Below are positions 17,476 to 26,406 of a stretch of 53,262 nt of DNA, piece after piece. How positions within the stretch are numbered: the stretch's first letter is position 1; each line of letters begins with the position of its first letter. The translations under genes and the position numbers were made by a program. A model generated the notes under the pieces. It saw only the letters and a list, made by a program, of their open reading frames with translations. It made no database searches and was not told the DNA's origin. Source of the DNA: Okeania sp. KiyG1 (GTDB lineage Bacteria; Cyanobacteriota; Cyanobacteriia; Cyanobacteriales; Microcoleaceae); the NCBI RefSeq assembly GCF_014132355.1, contig NZ_BLZO01000131.1, forward strand, positions 1-53,262, given 5' to 3'.

Positions 17476-18918
17476 TTAAAAAAAAGAACGTCGCCAATGA
17501 AATAAATTTTCTAGGAAATCTTTAACTATTTGATTACCCTCTCTTTTTTGCCTTAACCATGCTGCTGCTGTTTGAGCATTAATTTCTGATACAGTAGGCC
17601 AAATATGAGGTAATTCAGCGATCGCTTCCATTTTTATCCCTTGACGAATAGCTAATGCCATAATGTGAACTATTTCACTTGCTTCTATTCCCACTACAGA
17701 AACACCTAAAATTTTGCCATTGCGATGACCAATAATTTTACAAAATCCTGTTGTTTTATCTAAAATTTGAGTCCGGTCAATACTTTTAAAATATTGCCGA
17801 CAAACTAATATATTTTCTCCATAACGTCGTCTCGCTTGAGCTTCGGTTAAACCAACTCTTGCTAATTGTGGATCGGAAAATATTGCCCAAGGAATCCCAT
17901 AATAATTGACCTTAAAAATCGGGAAATAAAGAATATTTTTCAAGGCAATTTTAGCCTCATAATTAGCAATTTGAGAAAATGAATAACCACCCACTAAATC
18001 TCCACAAGCATAAATGCGAGAATTAGTAGTTTGTAACTTTTGATTTAACAATAAATTACTATTATTAAACCTCACACCTACCGCTTCTAAATTCAAACTT
18101 TTAAATTCTGGTTTATTCCCTGCTGCTAATATAATCTCATCTGTTTCTATACCTTCATTCCCAACTAAAATCCATTTTTTATCATCAATTTCTCTAGCTT
18201 GAGATACTTCAGTTTTAGTTAAAATTCTGATACCTTCTGCTTCTAACTGAGCTTGAACTAAAAATGCTGCTTCTGAATCTTCCTTACCTAAAATATGAGA
18301 ACTTTTCACTACCATAGTAACTTTAGTTCCCAACCGAGAAAAACTCTGCGCTATTTCTACTCCACTAGGGTCTCCACCAATAACTACTAAACTTTGAGGA
18401 AGTTTTGAGAGTTGTTTAATTTCTTGAGGAGTAATAAACTTGGTAGTAGCTAATCCTGGAATAGTTGGTATTATAGGTTGGGATGCTGTAGCTAATAAAT
18501 ATGTGCGAGAGCGCAAATGTCGTCCTTTCACCACAAAAGCTAAATTAGGGCGATCGACAAACTTACCCTCACCAAAAATTACATCTATTCCTAATGCTGC
18601 TAAAACGGCAGGTTCATATTTTGATAATTGATTAGAAACCACATAATCAGCATACTTTTTTGCCTCTTCAAACTTAACCCAAATATCCCCAGAATCATCA
18701 TTACCTTGATAAATTCCAAACAATTGTTTGCGGTCTATCTGCTCAACAAAATTTCCTATTTGACCAATAATTTTGTTGTGATGAAATCCTTGGGTACTAC
18801 TAAAATCTGAAGAGGAAGGTTGTACAAGTGCCACACGACCTTGCAGTTGTGCTGCGGTAATAGCTGCATAAATTCCTGTTATTGTCCCACCTATGATTAC
18901 CACATCGTAGTCAAGCAT
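17476..18918 (-). CDS. FAD-dependent pyridine nucleotide oxidoreductase lacking the redox disulfide
   Basis: 480 aa with the architecture of the lipoamide dehydrogenase/mercuric reductase family. The FAD dinucleotide-binding motif is VVIIGGTITGIYAA at the N-terminus, the NAD(P)-binding one is VVIGGDPSGVEIAQ, the second FAD motif is IYACGDLVGG, and a C-terminal dimerisation domain ends at WPTVSEINAQ. The CxxxxC disulfide expected around residues 40-50 is absent (STQGFHHNKIIG there), and the HPT catalytic histidine is replaced by W in PHIWPTVSE. It cannot be a disulfide reductase of the standard kind. An NAD(P)H:quinone or other electron-acceptor activity is possible. It stands alone, between repeat regions. 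Confidence 0.82.
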   Translation of the reverse strand: MLDYDVVIIGGTITGIYAAITAAQLQGRVALVQPSSSDFSSTQGFHHNKIIGQIGNFVEQIDRKQLFGIYQGNDDSGDIWVKFEEAKKYADYVVSNQLSKYEPAVLAALGIDVIFGEGKFVDRPNLAFVVKGRHLRSRTYLLATASQPIIPTIPGLATTKFITPQEIKQLSKLPQSLVVIGGDPSGVEIAQSFSRLGTKVTMVVKSSHILGKEDSEAAFLVQAQLEAEGIRILTKTEVSQAREIDDKKWILVGNEGIETDEIILAAGNKPEFKSLNLEAVGVRFNNSNLLLNQKLQTTNSRIYACGDLVGGYSFSQIANYEAKIALKNILYFPIFKVNYYGIPWAIFSDPQLARVGLTEAQARRRYGENILVCRQYFKSIDRTQILDKTTGFCKIIGHRNGKILGVSVVGIEASEIVHIMALAIRQGIKMEAIAELPHIWPTVSEINAQTAAAWLRQKREGNQIVKDFLENLFHWRRSFF

Positions 18919-19033
18919 ATTTATTATTAGTCAGTAGTCAGTAGCCATTAGAGCAGTATTTTTAAAATTACCACTCTTATTATTTCAAGTTATTAGTGTG
19001 TATTGGTCAACTAGCTATTGCCATTAGCTTTTC

Positions 19034-19195
19034 CAGCGTTGCTGAATAAATGTATGATTTTATAGGAGTCAGGAGTCAGAAAAGAGTTTTTCTGTGACTT
19101 TAGAGTCAGAAATAGGTCTAATTTTTACTAATGTTTTTGCTGAAAATTTACCCAAAGTTAAATTTCATACCTCAAATCAGCAACCCCACTTTTCC
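19034..19195. mobile_element. family J element, degenerate copy
   Basis: Left CAGCGTTGCTGAATAAATG and right CAAATCAGCAACCCC resemble the ends of the copy at 7815-7966. Both also have CATAC-type subterminal sequence. No target duplication visible. Confidence 0.5.
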
Positions 19196-19441
19196 TACGG
19201 AATGCTCTGTAGACAAAACTTAGATTTCCTGAATTATCAATAAATCATACACTTTATCTCCGCCAGTCCCAGATACCGATTCAATTTTTTATCTTTTTCT
19301 TTTGGGTTTAATACCCCTCTGTCTACCTATGCTTTATAAACATCTTTCTTAACATAAAACGCGGACATTAGTGAGAAGTTATGTGTAAGTTGTTTGAGAG
19401 GCTTTTTCCTCAGAAAAGTGTATTGAATTAGACGTTTTTTT

Positions 19442-19701
19442 GGGGGTTGCACATTATGGAATGATATTAGACATCTCCAGAAAAGAGGCAACAGCTCCGA
19501 AAGGCAACAGGCAACAGGGAGAAATAATTGATAATTTATGGATAATAATTGATTTTATTTTTGATTTTTACGCCTATGTCTATTGCCAAAAATTAGTCGA
19601 TAATTTGACTCGAAAAAACCTAATATTAATCATTCTAGCAATTCTCAAATCCAAAATTATGTTCATCAAAAATGTCAAATCATTCGTCACTATGCAACGC
19701 C
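19442..19701. mobile_element. family I element nested in H
   Basis: Reverse orientation relative to 2229-2371: GGGGGTTGCACATTATGGAA to CACTATGCAACGCC, bordered by seven T on each side. The family H copy at 34197 keeps the uninterrupted AGATTTTTTGATAAAT at this spot. Confidence 0.75.
19469..19581. mobile_element. family A element, copy 4, nested in I
   Basis: Left end AGACATCTCC; right end degenerate (CGCCTATGTCT). Target duplication ATT. The empty site is AATGATATTGCC, seen inverted in the family I copy at 2229-2371, which confirms a 3-bp duplication. Confidence 0.85.
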
Positions 19702-19881
19702 TTTTTTTGAATATTCTTACGGACCACACTCCCCACACCTCCCCATCCTACCCACCCTCCCATCAAGGTTTCAGGAGTTCCTGATCAGGGATAGCTGTCT
19801 ACAGGGTATTGACAATTGGTTGGTGTTTGAGTCCCCATCCACTTTTTCCTTCTTCCTTCTTTCTTCTTCCTTCTTCCTTCT

Positions 19882-20946
19882 TCAACAATTCAAAATTTCT
19901 GCTAAAGCATCAAGTAACATTTGATTCTCTTCTTTGGTACGGACAGCCACTCGAAAATAGCGATCGCCCAATTCTGGAAAACTTAAACAATCTCTAATCA
20001 AAATTTTATGCCGTTTCAGTAATATTGTCTGTAACCAGTCAACAGACTTTTGTGAATGAACTAATAAAAAATTGGCTGCACCGGGATATGGCTCTAACCC
20101 CGGTAACTCCGCCAATCCTTGGAATAACTGGGAACGAGCATCTGCCAACCAATCCCAAGTTAGCCGTTGAAATGCTTGGTCTTGTAAAACTGCTTGAGCC
20201 GCGGCAATAGCTAAAGTATTTACAGGCCAGGGGTCTCGCCACTGTTGCCATTTCCGAAGGCGTTCAGGATGAGAAATTGCATAACCAAGGCGTAGTCCAG
20301 GTAAACTGTAAAATTTAGTCAAAGAGCGTAAAATGACCAAATTATCAAATTCTGTCACCAATGACACCAAGCTTTCTAGTTGAGGCGGTGGTAAGAAGTC
20401 CATAAATGCTTCATCTACCACTACCAAACCGAACTTTTCTAAATAAGGGACAATTGCTTCAGGCTTCATCAACATTCCCGTAGGATTATGAGGATTATTG
20501 AGAAGTAGTCCTTTATTAGTATCAGCTCCTATTTCCAACTGAGGTAATTGCGATCGCCCGATGATTAAGGGACATTCAACTACATTAGCGGTAAAAGTTT
20601 GCAGGGCCCGTCGATAATCACCAAAAGCTGGCGTTACCAAATAAGTTGTCTCCAGCTTTGACAAATCTAGAGCTGCCCAAGTTAATAATTCGGCCGCACC
20701 ATTGCCAGGTAAAACCCACTCTGGAGTCAGAGGAGGATGTGCTAGACTCAGCGCTCTCTTTAACTCCTGATAACTAGGGTCTGGATAAGCTCTGAGTTTG
20801 CCGATCTGACTTTGAATGGCATGGATAGCCGAATCTGGTGGCCCTAGAGGATTAATACTGGCAGAAAAATCAAGAATAGCAGATATTGGACAACCTGCTA
20901 TTGTGGCTGCCCAAGCTAAATTTCCTCCGTGTACTGGTTTAGTCAA
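19882..20946 (-). CDS. cobD: CobD-like threonine-phosphate decarboxylase / class I aminotransferase
   Basis: 354 aa PLP enzyme of the CobD/HisC group. HGGNLAWAATIAG and LDFSASINPLGPP near the N-terminus are typical of CobD, which makes the aminopropanol-phosphate arm of the cobalamin nucleotide loop. The PLP lysine is in LRSLTKFYSLPGLRLGY. NNPHNPTG and the substrate-binding arginine region (RDCLSFPELGDRYFRVAV) are conserved. HisC activity cannot be excluded from sequence alone. The first possible start is the TTG at 20946, because an in-frame stop lies 12 bp upstream, and that stop is the hup stop codon. No other cobalamin gene is nearby. Confidence 0.8.
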   Translation of the reverse strand: MTKPVHGGNLAWAATIAGCPISAILDFSASINPLGPPDSAIHAIQSQIGKLRAYPDPSYQELKRALSLAHPPLTPEWVLPGNGAAELLTWAALDLSKLETTYLVTPAFGDYRRALQTFTANVVECPLIIGRSQLPQLEIGADTNKGLLLNNPHNPTGMLMKPEAIVPYLEKFGLVVVDEAFMDFLPPPQLESLVSLVTEFDNLVILRSLTKFYSLPGLRLGYAISHPERLRKWQQWRDPWPVNTLAIAAAQAVLQDQAFQRLTWDWLADARSQLFQGLAELPGLEPYPGAANFLLVHSQKSVDWLQTILLKRHKILIRDCLSFPELGDRYFRVAVRTKEENQMLLDALAEILNC

Positions 20947-20958
20947 AGCTGGATATGA

Positions 20959-21246
20959 TTATTTACCGTTTTTGTCTGCTACTAACTCTTTGAAAGATTT
21001 ACCCGCAGAAAAAGCAGGCACTGTAGTTTCAGGTATTTCCATTTTGTCACCTGTTTTGGGATTACGACCTTCCCTGGCTTTGCGTTCTCTTGATTCAAAT
21101 GAACCAAAGCCCACGAGGGTAACTTTATCTCCACTGGCCACAGCCTCCATAATAGCTTCTAGGGCTGCACTAAGTACAGCATCGGCTTGCTTTTTAGTGA
21201 CATCAGCTTTTTTTGCAATTTCGTCAACTAATTCGCCTTTGTTCAT
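20959..21246 (-). CDS. hup: HU-family DNA-binding protein
   Basis: 95 aa histone-like protein. MNKGELVDEIAKKADVTKKQ is the classic HU N-terminus, GFGSFESRERKAREGRNPKT covers the start of the DNA-binding beta arm, and the C-terminal helix includes AGKSFKELV. A nucleoid protein acting as a homodimer. Transcribed toward cobD, 12 bp away and in the same frame, so low-level readthrough would fuse the two. The ATG at 21246 has AGGAG close upstream (CAAAAAGGAGTATTTCAATG). Confidence 0.96.
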   Translation of the reverse strand: MNKGELVDEIAKKADVTKKQADAVLSAALEAIMEAVASGDKVTLVGFGSFESRERKAREGRNPKTGDKMEIPETTVPAFSAGKSFKELVADKNGK

Positions 21247-21886
21247 TGAAATACTCCTTTTTGATTTGGACAGAATGTTCTAGCGGGGTTTAGTTTGCAG
21301 CAAGTAAATCTAAAGTTCAGGTAAGCAAGGTCTTGGGATACCATAGATAGGTTTTTAACTATCAGGCTTTTTGTGATTAACTTCAACCTTTTGTTTCTTC
21401 TACCAAAACCTCAGACCTGTTGACTGGTAATGCTTTCCTCTCTTCTCTTGCCTATCATAAGCATGAGTTTTTGGGATAACATCAGGATCTTTTTGCTGAA
21501 AACCCCATACAATCTAGCTTTCACTGGTTTATTCTAATCTGTGCTTGGGCGATCTGGAACGGTGAAACCTTTAATTTATGTGGATTTCTAGACTTCTTTA
21601 GTTTTTAATTATATTTTGGGCCAAAAAAACTGTTGTAGATTGCTTAAAGGACTTTTTTTCCAGATTTTCTTATTTTTGTGGTGCCTCAAATTCATTCTGG
21701 AAAGCACTCTGGGTGAAAAGGTTTTTGCCTCTAACTATCTGCCGATCTAGGATGAAAAATTTCCATTGGTGGAGCTGATTGCTAGTATCAATATCTATGG
21801 CAATTTCCGGCAAGAACTGAAAAAAAAAGGGGATTTTTTTTACTTAGCCAAAAAAATAGTTGACAATAAGCTTGGAGGTGATTTGA

Positions 21887-23122
21887 TTGTACGCCAAAAA
21901 ATTTGAATTAAAACTCAATAACCAAGAGCGCTCACTTATGGCTCAGTGTGCTGGTTATGCCCGTTTTGTTTACAACTATGGCCTCAATATGGTTAATGGA
22001 ACTTCTGCCATGACCAAAGTTAACAAACGTGGTCAGAAAGTTAGCTTGAGTTACACATTACGCATTTTAGAAGCTAAAAAAGTCTTTACTAACTATGTAA
22101 AAAAGCAACCAGAATATGCCTGGACAAATGATTATTCCTCTCGCATTTATCAAAGCGCTTTTCAACATCTAGGTGAAGCATTTAAACGGTATAAAGAAGG
22201 AATAAGTAAATATCCTAAATTGAAAAGGAAAAAAGACAGACAATCTTTTACGGTTTATGACAGTAATGGAAAAGTAACTATTAGTCCTGGTAAAAAAATT
22301 AAAATACCAACATTAGGAACTTTTAGATTATGGGAATCAATACCTTACTCCACAGCAAGTCAGACTTTTACTATTAGTAGAACAGGGGGAAAATGGTTTG
22401 TTAGTTTTAGTATTGAAGCCGAGCAGTTGCCAGTTCATCCTCTATTAGATGAGCGACAATACGAAACTTTTGGTATAGATGTTGGGGTCAAACAATTTGC
22501 CAGTATAGCAAACCAAGAAAAGAGGGACTCCGAAGTTGTAAGTCTCCCAGACTCTATTAAACTAGAGCAATTAAAAATTGCTAAGTTTCAATGGCGCAAT
22601 AGGAATAAACAACTAGGAGGTAAAGGTAAACCACCTTCAAAAAATGCCATTAAATATTACAAAAAACTCGCGAAGTACCATTGTCATATTGCTAACGTGC
22701 GTAGGGATTTCATAGAGAAAACTACTACACTCTTAGTGGGTAAAGTTAAGCACGTCTGCTTAGAGAGTTTAAATGTTAAAGGTATGATGAAAAATGGTAA
22801 ATTGGCAGCGTCTATAGCCCGCCAAGGATTTTATCAATTTAGGGAACGATTGACAACCAAAATCGTTGCTTCTGGTGGAACTATAGTGCTAGCTGACCAG
22901 TGGTTTCCATCTTCTAAAACTTGTCATAGTTGCGGTAAAATTCATCAAGAATTAAAGTTAAAGGACCGTACTTTTAACTGTCCTCACTGTGGAATGAGAA
23001 TAGACCGGGACTTGAATGCGGCATTGGTGTTATCTCAGTATGGGGAAGTTAATCAAAAAAATAGGGTAGGCTGTACCCAAATTTACGCTTGTGAACTGGA
23101 AGAGGGCGGCCTCCCAGGTTGA
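21887..23122 (+). CDS. tnpB: TnpB, IS200/IS605-type RNA-guided nuclease
   Basis: 411 aa, full length. An N-terminal helix-turn-helix/WED region (KKFELKLNNQERSLMAQ) is followed by the RuvC catalytic aspartate in FGIDVGVKQFAS, the glutamate in HVCLESLNVKGM, the zinc finger CHSCG...CPHCG and the last catalytic aspartate in RIDRDLNAALV. All three RuvC residues are intact. Start is a TTG at 21887 with an excellent ribosome-binding site (GGAGGTG, 6 bp upstream) and a TTGACA box just ahead. No tnpA is present, so this is a solo tnpB copy that could only move with a TnpA in trans. From 21247 to 21886 I see only the hup upstream region and the element left side, with no ORF. Confidence 0.92.
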   Translation: MYAKKFELKLNNQERSLMAQCAGYARFVYNYGLNMVNGTSAMTKVNKRGQKVSLSYTLRILEAKKVFTNYVKKQPEYAWTNDYSSRIYQSAFQHLGEAFKRYKEGISKYPKLKRKKDRQSFTVYDSNGKVTISPGKKIKIPTLGTFRLWESIPYSTASQTFTISRTGGKWFVSFSIEAEQLPVHPLLDERQYETFGIDVGVKQFASIANQEKRDSEVVSLPDSIKLEQLKIAKFQWRNRNKQLGGKGKPPSKNAIKYYKKLAKYHCHIANVRRDFIEKTTTLLVGKVKHVCLESLNVKGMMKNGKLAASIARQGFYQFRERLTTKIVASGGTIVLADQWFPSSKTCHSCGKIHQELKLKDRTFNCPHCGMRIDRDLNAALVLSQYGEVNQKNRVGCTQIYACELEEGGLPG

Positions 23123-23190
23123 AGCAAGAAGCAAACATCTTTGACTGGCATTACCAGGTTTTACCTAGTGAGTGCCGGAATTATGTAGGT
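23003..23190 (+). ncRNA. candidate omega RNA / right end of the tnpB element
   Basis: In this family the guide RNA overlaps the 3' end of tnpB and runs to the right end of the element. After the tnpB stop the sequence has a small hairpin CTGG-CATTA-CCAG (23145-23157) typical of IS605-type right ends, then TTTTACCTAGTGAGTGCCGG. Exact boundaries and the guide start cannot be fixed by eye. Confidence 0.4.
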
Positions 23191-23272
23191 ATTGTACAGC
23201 AGATGAGTGGAGTCTGGTTTGGTGAGATAGTAGTTAAAACTAAGACGTTGTAGTTTTTTAATCAACCAAAGT

Positions 23273-23311
23273 GGGATGGTTCAAATTAAATCAATCAATA
23301 TAGACCATCCC
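23273..23311. terminator. inverted repeat between tnpB and pilQ
   Basis: GGGATGGT and ACCATCCC, 23-nt loop, 13 bp beyond the pilQ stop (convergent with tnpB). No strong T tract, so a terminator role is tentative. Confidence 0.35.
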
Positions 23312-23323
23312 TGAAATTTAACC

Positions 23324-25726
23324 TTAACGCGTTCTTGGCTGACCCCTTTCCATCATTTGCAAAGCATCTGGACTAGGATTAAATCGATAACCCCAAGAAG
23401 AGCGATCGCCATCATCCAGTATTTGAGGTGTTAGTAAGACAATTGTCTCTGCTCGTTGATTGTCATTTTGACTACTGCGGAAGAGAGGACCAATTATTGG
23501 TAAATCTCCTAAAATAGGTACTTTGCTGATTGTCGTTCTTTCTTGCTCTTGAATAATGCCAGAAATAATCAGAGTTTGTCCATCCCGTAGGCGAATTCTG
23601 CCAGATTCTACCCGACGCCTGGCTATTTCTGTACCAAATTCACTTGCATTATCAGCATCTGTTGGTATCCTCTGGGAAATAAAACTCACTTCTGGATTAA
23701 CAGTTACAGTTACAAAGCCATTATCGTCTATTCTCTCTACTTGTATAGCTAGGGTTAGACCTACATCTTCAAATCTAACAGTTCTAGTTTCTCGAGTTGT
23801 ACCTCCATCATCTGTAAAATTACTGTCAATACTTCTGACAATATTTTCTACAAGTCTGACACTAGCTATTTCTCCTTCCTGAACCACTAAAGTTGGGTCG
23901 GTGAGAATTTTAGCATTACCGCTGGTAACAGTAGCCCTTAGTTGACCAAGAAATCGCCTTGGATACAAAATCTGGGGAAATAAGCCAAATTCTGCCTCTC
24001 CTAGTTCTACCTCCAATATTCCATCGTCAGTAATTTCTACCTCTGATGGTTCATAATCTGTAATCCCAACTCTTGTAGGTTCGCTTGTTGTGGGAGCTAT
24101 TGGTCTGAGGAAAGTACCTCTACCTTGATTGACGTTAGGGATACCTGTAAATGGAACGTCAAATGTACGTTGGCTATCAAAGAATGGGTCGTTTCCAGCA
24201 AGTGGGTTACCAGTGACAGGACGAGAAAGAGGACTAGCATTTTGTTGTGTAATAGTAGCAGGTTGGAGACTGCCAAAATTCAGAGATGCTGCCCCATTAT
24301 CGTTAATAAAGAAACTGTCGTTAACTCCGAAGGAGAAACTACTATTAAAGTTTTCGTCTGCTGCTAAATTAATATCTATAACCTTGACGTTTACAGCTAC
24401 TTGCCTCTGTCGTAAATCTAGCTGTACCAGTTGGGCAGCAGCAATCTCTACTTGTTGTGGTGGTCCTACTAAAGTCACACTATTAAGTCGGCTATCAGTT
24501 ACTACTTGTAAACCTTTTAACAATGGGGGAGCATCTTGGGGGTCGTAACGTAGAGGCTGAATAACTGTTCTTTCAATTGTTTCTGTATTTGTAATTGCCT
24601 GATTAGTTCCTGGAATATTAACTGTATTCACCTGAGTTACTGGCTGACTTGTCACAATTGCACTTTCAGCTCCCATACTAACTAAGAAACCTGCAGCAGC
24701 TTGGGCTGTAACCTGGTTTAAGCGGAAAGAACGAACTACAACATTTCTGGCTTCTGTTGGTAACTCTTGCCCCACAAATACTGTATTCCCTACTCGGTTG
24801 GCCTGCAACCCACTTAGACGTAGAACATAGTTAAAAACATCTTGAACAGACTCATTTTCAATATCCAGAGAGATGCTAGGTCCAGTTTCTTCTTCCCCAC
24901 CTGAACTGAAGGCTACATTCAACCCGGCAGCCCTAGCTAATAAAGCTAAAACATCTCTGACTGGAGCATCTCGCAATACTAAACGAGGTATTCTTTCTTG
25001 TGTGCCTAAATCTATAACTTCTACTGAGGGATTAATATTGGATATTGCGATGTCACCTACTGGTGGTGCTACTGCTCGTGGTTGAAAAGGGGGGACTTCA
25101 CTGGGGGATGGTTGTCCTGGTAAGGTGGGGAAACCATCTCCTGTTAGTTCAGAATCTGGTAATAATACGTTTGGTTCTTGGGCTGTAGTGGTTTCTCTTG
25201 GAGGTACTACAGTAGGTTCCGGTTGTACAGGTGGGGGTGCAGGTTCAGATGCTTCTGAGGGTGGGGGAAAGCTATTAGGTTTAGGTGTAGATGCTTGAGC
25301 TACTTCTCCTGAACCTGCAGCAGCGCTCAGAATAATTCCTTGGCCACCTCCTTGAATTATTCTGCCTCTGGGAGGGCCTTCTATACCTTGGATGACTACC
25401 CGCACGCTGTTGGCATCTACCTGCATTACTTCTACATATTTTATGCCTGGTGCTGGACTATCTTTCCGAAATTTGTTGCCTTCGGGAATGCTTAGTTGGG
25501 CATTTATTATGTCTGCAACGAAAGAGTTATCTCTATTTACTGAGAAAACTTCGGGGCGATCGCCATTGTTTGTCATTAGGACGATGTTCACGCCGCCTTC
25601 TACTGAACTTAACTGAACTTGGGTGATTTGTGTGACTGCAAAAGCTGGTGTCTGGGCGATGATTACTGCAGCTACCCCACTTAACAGTCCACTACTAAAT
25701 TGAATTTGCTGTTTCACTGTCCTCAC
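23324..25726 (-). CDS. pilQ: PilQ, type IV pilus secretin
   Basis: 800 aa outer-membrane secretin through which the pilus passes. It has a signal-like N-terminus (LLSGVAAVIIAQTPAFA), an AMIN domain at about 32-115 that binds peptidoglycan, a proline-rich linker (150-220), an STN domain at about 250-320, an N1/KH-like domain at about 325-435 and the secretin barrel domain at about 570-785 with VPILGDLPIIGPLFRS. The start is GTG: 25726 or, four codons in, 25717 (VKQQIQFSSG); both have GAGTGAGG upstream. In cyanobacteria pilQ normally follows pilMNO directly. Here it is separated by 3.1 kb of mobile and tandem repeats, so it may need its own promoter. Confidence 0.95.
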   Translation of the reverse strand: MRTVKQQIQFSSGLLSGVAAVIIAQTPAFAVTQITQVQLSSVEGGVNIVLMTNNGDRPEVFSVNRDNSFVADIINAQLSIPEGNKFRKDSPAPGIKYVEVMQVDANSVRVVIQGIEGPPRGRIIQGGGQGIILSAAAGSGEVAQASTPKPNSFPPPSEASEPAPPPVQPEPTVVPPRETTTAQEPNVLLPDSELTGDGFPTLPGQPSPSEVPPFQPRAVAPPVGDIAISNINPSVEVIDLGTQERIPRLVLRDAPVRDVLALLARAAGLNVAFSSGGEEETGPSISLDIENESVQDVFNYVLRLSGLQANRVGNTVFVGQELPTEARNVVVRSFRLNQVTAQAAAGFLVSMGAESAIVTSQPVTQVNTVNIPGTNQAITNTETIERTVIQPLRYDPQDAPPLLKGLQVVTDSRLNSVTLVGPPQQVEIAAAQLVQLDLRQRQVAVNVKVIDINLAADENFNSSFSFGVNDSFFINDNGAASLNFGSLQPATITQQNASPLSRPVTGNPLAGNDPFFDSQRTFDVPFTGIPNVNQGRGTFLRPIAPTTSEPTRVGITDYEPSEVEITDDGILEVELGEAEFGLFPQILYPRRFLGQLRATVTSGNAKILTDPTLVVQEGEIASVRLVENIVRSIDSNFTDDGGTTRETRTVRFEDVGLTLAIQVERIDDNGFVTVTVNPEVSFISQRIPTDADNASEFGTEIARRRVESGRIRLRDGQTLIISGIIQEQERTTISKVPILGDLPIIGPLFRSSQNDNQRAETIVLLTPQILDDGDRSSWGYRFNPSPDALQMMERGQPRTR

Positions 25727-25756
25727 TCCACGCTAGGTGATGATTAGGAAATTTTT

Positions 25757-26020
25757 GGTGTTTGGCTAGAGTATAATAAAAATTCAACAGAAATATAATA
25801 TATAGTTAAATATAGTTTCTTGTCTCTAGAAATTTGGGCGAATATTTAAGATAATCTAACTTTGTCGGCGATCGATCATAGAAAATCAAATAGCCTCTAG
25901 AGTCAAATATCTGAGTTCAATAGGGTGAAATTCCACCGACTGACACGCTACCTCTAGACACATAAGAACCTACATCCAAGCCTCTGTATTATGACCAAGC
26001 AGAAATTGAATCAGGGAGTT
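25757..26020 (+). repeat. family N conserved non-coding block, copy 1
   Basis: About 260 bp sharing with the reverse strand of 40981-41230 the order ATATATAGTTAAATATAGT, TGTCTC..GAAATTTGGG, AGAAAATCAAATAGCC, AATAGGGTGAAATTCCACCG, CTGACACGCTACCTCTAGA, AAGCAGAAATTGAATCAGGG. The right half is nearly identical and rich in short complementary pairs (GGTG/CACC), so it may be a structured RNA or part of a larger element. No ORF. Function not recognised. Confidence 0.6.
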
Positions 26021-26047
26021 CGTCCAGAAAGAGTAAAATGCATAAGT

Positions 26048-26344
26048 AGGGTTTGCGTATGGAAAGTCTTTTGGTAGGGATAGGAGACAGGAGACAGGAG
26101 ACAACCCACCCCTAACCTCTCCCAACCCACCTCTAACCCCTCCCTGGAGGGGAGGGGAAGACAGGATAAAAGGGAATTTAGAGGAGGTAGGAGTAAGAAT
26201 TGTCTCAAGATTGTTCTGCCCAACTATGCACCTAAAATACTAACTTTTTGAGCGTGAAGAGCTGAAAACCAGGCACTACAATTCGACCCCAAAAAGGCTA
26301 AAACCTTTATCTGTAAATACTTTTAGATTTAATAAGCAAGCCCT
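26048..26344. mobile_element. family B element, intact copy
   Basis: Ends AGGGTTTGC / GCAAGCCCT with target duplication AAGT. The interior is uninterrupted and is the reference for the nested copy at 7503. It contains CCACCCCTAACCTCTCCC-type blocks. Confidence 0.8.
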
Positions 26345-26406
26345 AAGTATTTTTAAGAACAAAGAGTACCGTAGTTTTTAGCAAATTACGTTAACTTTTA
26401 TTTTAT

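Larger units (their letters stand above)
19327..19794. mobile_element. family H element containing nested I and A
   Basis: Inverted ends CTATGCTTTATAA / CTGATCAGGGATAG, flanked by an 8-bp duplication CTGTCTAC. The left 110 bp (CATCTTTCTTAACATAAAACG) match the copy at 34197. A family I element is inserted in its T tract and a family A element inside that. Confidence 0.75.

Noticed and set aside
23324-25726. Plus-strand ORFs inside pilQ (23556, 24125, 24129, 24873, 25392)
   Set aside because: Overlap a well-conserved secretin on the other strand and resemble no family.
25925-25960. FMN-riboswitch-like GGGTGAAATTCC in family N
   Set aside because: Only this short string resembles the RFN element; the remaining conserved helices are not seen, and no riboflavin gene is nearby.
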